Origin: Cacajao melanocephalus
Lineage: Eukaryota; Chordata; Mammalia; Primates; Pitheciidae
DNA length: 64,000 nt
Assembly: GCA_963573385.1 (NCBI GenBank)
Contig: CAUYLG010033239.1
Span: forward strand, 17,819-81,818
Reading direction: 5' to 3'
Shown here: piece by piece, positions 54,717 through 64,000 of the stretch
Layout: the number at the start of each line of letters is the position of its first letter
How positions within the stretch are numbered: position 1 is the first letter of the stretch
Made by a program: the position numbers and the translations under genes
Notes under the pieces: model-generated
The model's database searches: none
What the model was told of the DNA's origin: nothing
Seen by the model: the letters and a program-made list of their open reading frames with translations, nothing else

Positions 54717-55006
54717 TTTTTTTTTTTTTGAGATGGAGTCTTGCTCTGTTGCCCAGGCTGGAGTATAATCATGCAATCTTGGCTCACTGCAACCTCCACC
54801 TCCCAAGTGATTCTCCTACTTCAGCCTTCCAAGTAGTTAGGATTACAGGCATGCACCACCATGTCTGGCTAATTATTGTATTTTTAGTAGAGACAGGGTT
54901 TTACCATGTTGGCCAGGCTGGTCTCAAACTCCTAACCTCAAAGGGATCTGCCTGCCTCAGCCTCCCAAAGTGCTGGTATTACAGGCATGAGCCACAGCGC
55001 CTGGCC
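54717..55006 (-). repeat. Alu, antisense, with target-site duplication
   Basis: TACCTTCAT occurs at 54708-54716 and 55007-55015. Confidence 0.93.
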
Positions 55007-55099
55007 TACCTTCATCTTATTTTGTTTTCTTCATTGCATTTATCATCATGAAATTGTTTTATTTGTTTAATGAAAGTTCCATGATAACAGAGATCTTGC

Positions 55100-55495
55100 T
55101 TGTTGTGTCAGAGCCTTGGGCAAGCTACTTAGCCTCTGTTTTACTTAAAACTTCTGTTACAAAATCTCTCATTGATAAATGTACCTTAGGGTGATTGTAA
55201 GAATTAAATGAGTTAATATTAGAACTTAGATAAATTCTAGCTAACATTTACATTGCTCTTACTAGGTTCCAGGCACTATTCTAATCCCTTTATATACTCC
55301 TCAGTTTAATCCTCACAACAACCTTATGAGAACAAGTTTTATTATTATTCTTATAAGTAATATTATCCCCAATTTATGATGAGGAAACAAAGAGGACAGT
55401 TAATCAGCCTAAGGTCATACAGTTAATAAACACAGAGCTGGGATTGAACTCCCAGAGTTTCCACCCTTAACCTCTACATTGTACTGCCGCCTAGT
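55100..55495. repeat. MIR pair, tail to tail
   Basis: 55100-55240 is sense (CCTTGGGCAAGCTACTTAGC). 55240-55495 is antisense (CTCACAACAACCTTATGAGA, GAGCTGGGATTGAACTCCCA). Confidence 0.82.
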
Positions 55496-55696
55496 ATAAA
55501 TCCTTGAATGAATACAGTTACCAAGAAAATAGAAAGAGATGGAACTAATGAACTAACTCAGGACTCAGGACAGGTATAGAAGGGGAACAGTGGCTTGGGA
55601 TCTGTGAGGCAGTGATACTGGAATTTGCATCTATTTTATCTTGTGAGCAGGCTTGGGTCTGGAAAACTGGCTATGAGGGTCAATTTACAATGCAGT

Positions 55697-56049
<353 letters not shown>

Positions 56050-56816
56050 TTAGCATTGGGATAGGTATTGTCTTCCTTCACATCCTGAAGAGCCTCTGAA
56101 ACCTGGACAGGCATTCACACTGATAGCAAGTATATGGACTGGTGCTGGAAATACAGCCCCCATCACATCTCATGGGACACTGCCAAAGTAACCCACTCCA
56201 GCACTGGCAGTAAGAGAAGCAAAGAAGAAGACCTCCTTCAGCTATCCACATTTCAACCTCCTCTGGCCTTGGCAGCTGCACCCAGTGTTTTATGGGACAC
56301 TACTGGGAGATCCTTTAAGATACAAAGTGTTAGGTGACCCCACTAGTTATGTGCGTCTTTGCCACCACTAGTAGTGAGCTTCTGGAGGATGGGGAAGGAT
56401 ATTTTGTTTCCTTTTCAATCCCTGGGTCCCTCACAGGTTCTGGCACACTAAGAGTATCCAATGCCTATTCGTTGAATGAAGAGAACTGAATGTTCATTCT
56501 CAACAGACGGGATGATACTTGGACAAGGGAGTTGTTGATATCTTGATGTTTTAGCTGAAGGGTGGTGGTAATGATGGTATTTTGGAAGGGCATTGAGAGA
56601 ATGGAGAAATCATAGTCAAGCTAGTTCTGGAGAGGTCTGTGAAGAAAATTGTTCAAGCCATCACAGATTTAAAGACCTTCCTGGCCCAAGGTCTTATTTA
56701 AACCCTTTCCTAAAATCTCTGCAGTCTGCTTAAGTCAGAGAACGCATTTCCTTATTTTTATTCAAGGATAAGTTGATAACAGTATGCAGAGTCCACTATT
56801 GTGTACCTATGGGAAC

Positions 56817-57178
<362 letters not shown>

Positions 57179-57369
57179 TAAAAATTGTGCCTATAGAAAG
57201 GGAGGCCTCTAGCTCCTCCTTAATGGTGTGCTTCTGCTGTGCACAGTGGATATACAGGATTCATTTGAATCAGCTATTAATTGTCTGCATTAAATACTTG
57301 GATTGTCTCTGTATGACTCAATAAACTGTTTTAAAGGAAAGTAGCTAAAAATAAGTAGCTATTTTTCAA

Positions 57370-57405
57370 CATAGGGGTGTGTGTGTATACATATGCATAT
57401 GTATG
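57370..57405 (+). repeat. short TG/TATG microsatellite
   Basis: GTGTGTGTATACATATGCAT and similar alternating units. 56020-56800 and 57135-57590 hold no gene I can support. Confidence 0.75.
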
Positions 57406-57589
57406 TATTTTACCCATCACATGAGCAGATTTCTTTACATTATATTGAAAATATGATTCTAGAAATAATTCTGTTCCACAAGACTGCTCATCCGCAGTAG
57501 ATTAGATCTGCATAAATATCCCTTGACTACTGGGATCAGGGTCACCTCTTTCCCTTCCTTCATTTGTTCCTTTTTCCAAAGGACACCAC

Positions 57590-58372
<783 letters not shown>

Positions 58373-58599
58373 CTGTAACCAGTGTCTTCACGTTGCCTTA
58401 GAGTCTGTTCTTTCTTCTCCCAGCATTAAAATTACCATATTCTCAGATCCTGCTGGATGATAGATGCTAATAAACTATTCTATTGAAATGAGAATCTGAA
58501 AGATAATAGCTTAATATGTCATTCCACCAAGTCCTTTATGGCAGACTATTGGGCACTATGGCAGGCCAGCAGAAATAACAAGAAAATCCCCTATCAATA

Positions 58600-58740
58600 C
58601 TTCATTAATTCACTCAACAGAGTACTAGGTGTTTTTATCCATTCATTTAAGAAATACTTCCTGAGCACATACTACCTGCTAGACGCTCGACTAGATGCTG
58701 GGGATATAATAACCAACAAAACAGAGATGGTCCTTTTTTC
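58600..58740 (-). repeat. L2 tail, antisense
   Basis: ATTCATTTAAGAAATACTTC and CTGGGGATATAATAACCAAC. 59000-59385 is AT-rich with no feature. Confidence 0.6.
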
Positions 58741-58769
58741 TTAGTAATTTTTTAAAAGATAACATTTAA

Positions 58770-58998
58770 GGCTGGGTGCAGTGGCTCACACCTGTAATCC
58801 CAGCACTCTGGGAGGCCGAGGCAGGTGAATTGCTTGAGCTCAGGAGTTCAAGACCAGCCTAGGCAATATGGTGAGACCACTGTCTCTACAAAAAATACAA
58901 AAAGTTATCCGGGCATGGTGGTACGCCTGTGGTCCCAGCTACTCAGGAGGCTGACGTGGGAGGATCACTTGAGCTTGGGGAGGTAGAGGTTACAGTAG
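58770..58998 (+). repeat. Alu, 3' truncated
   Basis: GGCTGGGTGCAGTGGCTCAC to GGTAGAGGTTACAGT, with no 3' end or A-tail. Confidence 0.9.
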
Positions 58999-59386
58999 AT
59001 GGCCTTATTGAAAGACATTAAAAAAATGGAGAGAAATACCATTTCCAGAATACAGACTCAATGTTATAAATTGTCAATTATTATATGACAAAAAAAAAGA
59101 TCTTGAAGGATGTATTATCCTGTGATGTTAACAGTAATAATCTAAGGTTGTAGGAATATTTCTATACATTCTTGTTTTTTTCATCTGTATTTTCTTTTTA
59201 CAATGCATATTTTTACTTTTATAATAGCAAACATGAAAAGATATTAATTACCCTCAAAATTATGCATAGACTGAAGACACTCCTGAAGAAGAACTAGGCA
59301 GAGATTTGCCCTACCAGATATTAAAGCTTGTTATAAAACTAAAATACTTAAGATACTGTATTGTTGGCAAAGATATAGAAAAATAG

Positions 59387-59495
59387 GCTGGGACAGTGGC
59401 TTATGCCTGTTTCCCCAACACTTTGGGAGGCTGAGACAGGAGGATCACTGGAGGCCAGGAGGTCAGGCAACATAGTGAGATCCCATCTCTGTTTT
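59387..59495 (+). repeat. Alu left-arm monomer (old)
   Basis: GGCTGGGACAGTGGCTTATG to GAGATCCCATCTCTG, followed by a TAAAA-rich tail. Confidence 0.82.
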
Positions 59496-59622
59496 AATAA
59501 AAATGTAAAATAAAATAAAAAATGTAGAAAAATACACAGAGAATATAGGAAAAGACTAATAAATAAAAACAAAAGTTATGTCACAAAAAGTATTTACAGA
59601 TCAGTTGGAAACAGATGGACTA

Positions 59623-59917
59623 GAGTAGTTCCCCTTAATTCATGGTTTTACTTTCCAAGGTTTCAGTGACCTGTGGTTAACTGCAACCCAAAAATATTAA
59701 ATGGAGAAATTCCAGAAATAATTCAAAAATTTTAAATAGTGTGCCATTCTGAGTAGCATGATGAAATCTCTGTTCCATCCTACCCAGGACATGAATCATT
59801 CCCTTGTCCAGTGGATTCATGCTTTATACGCTATCCACCCATTAGTTACTTGTAGACTTCTCAGTTATGAGATAGAAAAAAACATAGCCCCATATATCTA
59901 TATAATATATGTATATA

Positions 59918-59964
<47 letters not shown>

Positions 59965-60041
59965 GGTTTAGTACTACTACATGGTTTTAGGCATCCACTG
60001 GAGGGCTTGGAACATATCCCCAAGGATAAGGGGGGAACTGC
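59623..60041. mobile_element. Tigger-like MITE with internal AT microsatellite
   Basis: The ends form imperfect inverted repeats: GAGTAGTTCCCCTTAATTC at the left, and the complement of the right end, GCAGTTCCCCCCTTATCC. TA flanks both sides (59621-59622 and 60042-60043). The interior (CAGTGACCTGTGGTTAACTG, then GCATCCACTGGAGGGCTTGG) matches a non-autonomous Tigger/MER family as I remember it. An AT repeat at 59890-59964 has expanded inside. The exact subfamily is unknown. Confidence 0.78.
59890..59964 (+). repeat. AT microsatellite
   Basis: TATATA-rich run with GTATA interruptions inside the Tigger-like element, probably polymorphic and able to form a cruciform. Confidence 0.95.
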
Positions 60042-60137
60042 TATATTCAGTAATTGGTTATCTATTTGAAAAAAAATTTTTTTTGATTTCTACGTTACAT
60101 CATACACAAACATCAATTCCAGGTAGATATAAAACAT

Positions 60138-60438
60138 GTCTTAGTTCATTTGTGCTATTAGAAAATATCTCAGACTGAGTAATTTATAAATAATGGAAAT
60201 TTATTTCTCGCAGTTTTGGAAGCTGGGAAGTCCAAGATCACGGTGCCAGCACATTCAGTGTCTGGTGAGGGCTAGTTCTCTCTGTTTCAAAGATGGTGCC
60301 TGTTGCTGCTTCCTTACATGGTAGAAGAGGAAAAAAGACTAGTGTGTTTTCTTTGCTATCTTTTATAAGGGCAGTAATCTCATTAATCAATTAAGGAATC
60401 AGGGAATTCCCTAATTCCCAACAGGCCCCATGTCTTAA
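60138..60438 (-). mobile_element. MaLR-type LTR fragment, antisense
   Basis: GTCTTAGTTCATTTGTGCTA, CTGGGAAGTCCAAGATCACG and TTTTATAAGGGCAGTAATCT match the same LTR class. It is truncated at its right side. Confidence 0.78.
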
Positions 60439-60563
60439 AGTTTATAGCATAATGTAAGACAAACTTTTAGAAGACAAAATAGGAAATATCTTTATGACTT
60501 CAGGGTAGAGAGAAATTTCTTTAACATGAACCAAAAGTGCAAACCATAAAGAAAAAAAGTATA

Positions 60564-60873
60564 GCTGGGCACAGTGGCTCATGCCTGTAATCCCGGCACT
60601 TTGGGAGGCCGAGGCAGGCAGATCACGAGGTCAGGAGATCAAGACCATCCTGGCCAACATGGTGAAACCCTGTCTCTACTAAAAATACAAAAAAAAAAAA
60701 AAAATTAGCTGGGCTTAGTGGCACATGCCTATAGTCCTAGCTACTCAGGAGGCTGAGGCAGGAGAATTGCTTCAACCTAGGAGGCGGAGATTGCAGTGAG
60801 CCAAGATTGTGCCACTGCACTACAGCCTGGGTGACAGTGTGAGACTCGATCTCAAAAAAAAAAAAAAAAAAAA
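60564..60873 (+). repeat. Alu (Y/Sc-like, relatively young)
   Basis: Carries GATCACGAGGTCAGGAGATC, typical of younger subfamilies. It has a 22-base A-tail, and AAAAAGTAT on both sides suggests a target-site duplication. Confidence 0.92.
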
Positions 60874-61599
60874 AGTATGAACTCAATTATGTTAAATTAA
60901 CTTGCATGCACCAAAAGATACCATGAGTGAAGAAGCAAGGTACTAAGGGGGAGAAGATATTTATAACACATTTGACTGACAAAAGAAAGAAAAGTCAATA
61001 GAAAAATTAGTAAAAGAAAACAAATCATTTCTCAGAAGACGTAACATAAATGACCAATAAGTATGTAAAAAAATATTTAACCATGCTAGCAACAAACTCA
61101 AAACCACAACAAGACATTATTTCTCATGCAACAGATTGACAAAAATTAGCAAGTCTGACAATACCAAATGTTAGATTGTGGAATAACAGGAACCCTCATT
61201 TAATGCTAGTTGGAATGCAAACTAGTATGATTTTAGCATTATTAAAGTTTAACTTGTCTATATCCTGTGACCCAGCAATTGCATATACAACCTATGCCTT
61301 CTTTCACCAAGAGATATACATAAGAATGTCCATAGCAGAATTTTTTGTAAATCAAAACAAAACAAAAAACAACAACAACAAAAAACCCAAAAAGCTGGAA
61401 ACAGGCTAAATGCTTATCAGCCATAGAATGGATAAATACATTGTGTTAAATTCATATAAGGGAATATTATACAGAACTAAATATTAATGAACTATAGCTA
61501 TACACAAGTTACTCTAAAGAAGGAGCAAAACAAGTCATAGAAGAATAATACTGCATGGTTCTATTTATGTAATCTTAAACAGGCAACATTAAGCAATCT

Positions 61600-62100
61600 A
61601 TTTAGGCTAGAAATCTTCCGTTTGCCCCTGCAGATTTACTTTCTTCACCCAACTGATTTCCAGGAGGCTGAGCTACGTGGAGTGCATCAGTGAACTCTTC
61701 TGATTTCTGGCCTCTGGTTAGATTTGGCTGATAGGATGAGCCAGGGATGACTGGAGAACTAAAGGAGAGGCAGGTCAGGGATTTATTCTCTGTTGATCTC
61801 ATTTGGGGTTGCTGTGGGTTGGCTGGGTTCCCTCCACTGTAGATCTGGGCTTCTATCAGATGGCCCCTTCCATAGCCCACTCTGTCTCTGACTTCCCATA
61901 ACCAACTCCTCCTCTCCCCTTCAGGCCTAGGATGGTAAGAGCCCTGTTTCTAGCCTCAGGATAATGTCCTATTCTTGTGTTCTTACCACACTCTGTATCC
62001 TGCTTGCACATTTGTAAATAGCTCCTTTAGTAAACTCTCCTCAGATTCTCTTAATTTGAGTGTGCCATTTATTTCCTGGGAGGCCCCTGACTGATAGAAG
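61600..62100. mobile_element. unclassified block inserted into L1
   Basis: About 500 bases with no L1 character separate L1 sequence ending near 61600 from L1 3' UTR resuming near 62098. It starts near TTTGCCCCTGCAGATTTACT and ends near CCTGGGAGGCCCCTGACTGA, which resembles an LTR or hAT-type element. I cannot assign a family. Confidence 0.45.
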
Positions 62101-62389
62101 ATTGTTTAGGGATACAGAGACACTGTGGTAAGACTTATAAGGAAACCGAGGGAATTACTAACACAAAATTTAGGAGAGGCATTACCTCTGTGGGGGAGGG
62201 AAAGATGATATTTAAAAAGCCACATGAGGACCCATTATGTATTGGTAATATTCTATTTCTTAAACTAGGTTGTTTGTAAGTGTGTATTTATTCTTTAACA
62301 TGGTCCCATACATTGTAGACAATCTTTTGTACATATATTTCATAGTAAAAGATACAAATAAAATATAATAAACACCACTAGAAAGTAAT

Positions 62390-62470
62390 GTGAGGGCAGA
62401 GAGTTTCGTCTTCTTTCTTTGCTGGAACGGTGCTGACACATAGTCAGTGCTCGACAGGTATGTCTTTGAC
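62390..62470 (+). repeat. L2-like tail
   Basis: GTGCTGACACATAGTCAGTG and GCTCGACAGG resemble the L2 end. It lies just before the U4 copy. Confidence 0.45.
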
Positions 62471-62567
62471 ACTGACTGAAAGGATATCTAACATTGGCCC
62501 TGGACCTCCCCAATCCATTAGAGAGTCAAGGAATGGTCAGACTTTTTCTTATTGCTCTTGTTGTTTT

Positions 62568-62710
62568 CAGTCTCTGCAGAGACTGTCAAAAATTGCCAAT
62601 GCTGACTATATTGCAAGTCATCACAGCAGAATATTGGGAAAAGTTTTCAATTAGCAATAAGTGCGCCTCAGATAAATCTCATTGGCTATGATACTGCCAC
62701 TGCGCAAAGT
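62568..62710 (-). pseudogene. U4 snRNA retropseudogene
   Basis: Read on the minus strand, this is a full-length match to U4 spliceosomal RNA. It begins CTTTGCGCAGTGGCAGTATC near 62710. It then includes the stem I/II U6-pairing region, TTTTCAATTAGCAATAA on the + strand (62643-62660), and the 3' part with the Sm-site neighbourhood GCCAATGCTGACTATATTGC. It ends in the 3' stem, CAGTCTCTGCAGAGACTG on the + strand. Roughly a dozen differences from U4 were counted by eye, mostly C-to-T or G-to-A at CpG positions, as expected for a silent methylated copy. A 9-base direct repeat AGACTTTTT flanks it (62539-62547 and 62711-62719). The 20 bases beyond its 3' end are T-rich on the + strand, which fits a decayed poly(A) tail and L1-mediated retrotransposition. 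No proximal sequence element was recognised, so it is unlikely to be a working gene. Confidence 0.9.
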
Positions 62711-62727
62711 AGACTTTTTGTTTTATT

Positions 62728-63299
<572 letters not shown>

Positions 63300-63329
63300 A
63301 ACTACTCTCATTAGCAAATGGAACAGAGT

Positions 63330-63665
63330 CTGTATTAGTCTGCCATAATAAAATACCATAGAATTTGTGTCTTAAGCAACAGAAATTTATTTTCTCACAG
63401 TTCTGGAGGCTGGAAGTCCAAGATCAAGGTGTCAGCAGGTTTGGTTTTCTCTGAGACCTCTCTCTGTGGCCACCTTCTTGCTATGTCCTCATGTGTAGCC
63501 TTGGTGTTTCTCCTCTTACTCTAGTTATATTGGATTAGGGCCCCACCCTTGTGACCTCATTTGTCTTAATTACCTCCTTAAAGGTCCTATCTCCAAATAG
63601 TCACACTGAGGATTAGGGCTTCAATATATGAATTTTGGGGGGAACACAGTTCAGCCCATAACAGG
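63330..63665 (-). mobile_element. MaLR-type LTR, antisense
   Basis: GTCTGTATTAGTCTGCCATA, TTCTGGAGGCTGGAAGTCCA, CACCCTTGTGACCTCATTTG and CAGTTCAGCCCATAACAGG follow the complement of an MLT1/MST-like LTR from end to end. Confidence 0.8.
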
Positions 63666-63960
63666 ATCACACACTTTATCCCTTTCCTTTTGATTCTTAC
63701 TTACGCAGTTCATCACAATAGGCAAACCATACTCCCCAGGCCTTAGTGTTCATTCAGGGCAGCAAGAAAATCAAGAACATGGAACAGCAAGTCAGGATTC
63801 AATTACACATGTAATGGGTATCTGCCTAGCGCAAAGCATGTTGCGTGGTATTTCAGGTATACAGAAATGTGGTCACAAAGGCTAGGTCTGGCTTTCAAGG
63901 GATTAGGACTTTAACCAAGACTACTCCTTAAATGGATTGTTTTGTTTATCACCATACTTT

Positions 63961-63962
<2 letters not shown>

Positions 63963-63999
<37 letters not shown>
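63963..63999 (+). repeat. 37-base T-run at the window edge
   Basis: Most likely the tail of an antisense retroelement (Alu or L1) whose body lies beyond the window. 63670-63960 shows nothing I recognise. Confidence 0.7.

Positions 64000-64000
<1 letters not shown>

Larger units (their letters stand above)
60440..62375 (+). mobile_element. old L1 (L1M class) ORF2/3' end, interrupted
   Basis: The order follows an L1 3' region: a piece before the Alu (60440-60563), then ORF2-like text (AATGACCAATAAGTATG, CTGTGACCCAGCAATTGCAT, AATGGATAAATACATTGTGT), and then the 3' UTR (TTACCTCTGTGGGGGAGGG, TTCTATTTCTTAAACTAGGT). An Alu at 60564-60873 and a roughly 500-base foreign block at about 61600-62100 interrupt it. 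It is non-coding. Confidence 0.75.

Overview
This is primate nuclear DNA, and most likely a RAB3B locus. Three clean GT-AG coding exons on the + strand (22866-22984, 26493-26617, 39538-39725) join in frame into residues 77-219 of a Rab3-class small GTPase that ends in a Cys-X-Cys prenylation motif. At least 36 whole or partial Alu elements place it in a primate. Two predicted residues differ from the human RAB3B protein as I remember it, so a non-human primate or a variant allele is possible. No other functional protein-coding gene could be supported; the remaining open reading frames are mostly translated Alu, LTR or intron sequence. Layout: positions 1-22865 are the 3' part of a large intron (intron 2 if numbered as in human). 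The start codon, P-loop and switch I of the protein lie upstream of the window. This intron holds Alu, MIR, L2 and L1 copies, an ERV1-like solo LTR (about 9975-10700), a Tigger1 DNA transposon (14664-17786) inserted into a MIR and itself hit by three Alus, and a decayed U6 snRNA-like copy (about 21300-21393). Intron 3 (22985-26492) ends with a MaLR-type LTR that stops 32 bases before the next exon. Intron 4 (26618-39537) is 12.9 kb, with many MIR and L2 relics, two GT tracts, and an Alu carrying a foreign 20-base segment that matches unique intron sequence 1.4 kb away. The 3' UTR starts at 39726. It is probably long, but its end cannot be fixed from sequence alone. The last 12 kb or so look intergenic and are full of repeats: antisense MaLR LTRs, a Tigger-like MITE with an AT microsatellite, a broken L1, and a U4 snRNA retropseudogene on the minus strand (62568-62710). 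Function: the only gene product encodes the second half of a Rab3 GTPase, which controls secretory and synaptic vesicle docking and exocytosis. No operon-like, CRISPR, phage or other novel multi-gene system is present. The most notable observations are structural: the templated Alu insertion, the two snRNA-derived copies, the nested transposons with readable target-site duplications, the LTR abutting a splice acceptor, and an inverted Alu pair in or near the 3' UTR. Repeat names and boundaries come from reading the sequence against remembered consensus sequences, so most edges are accurate to about 5-20 bases.
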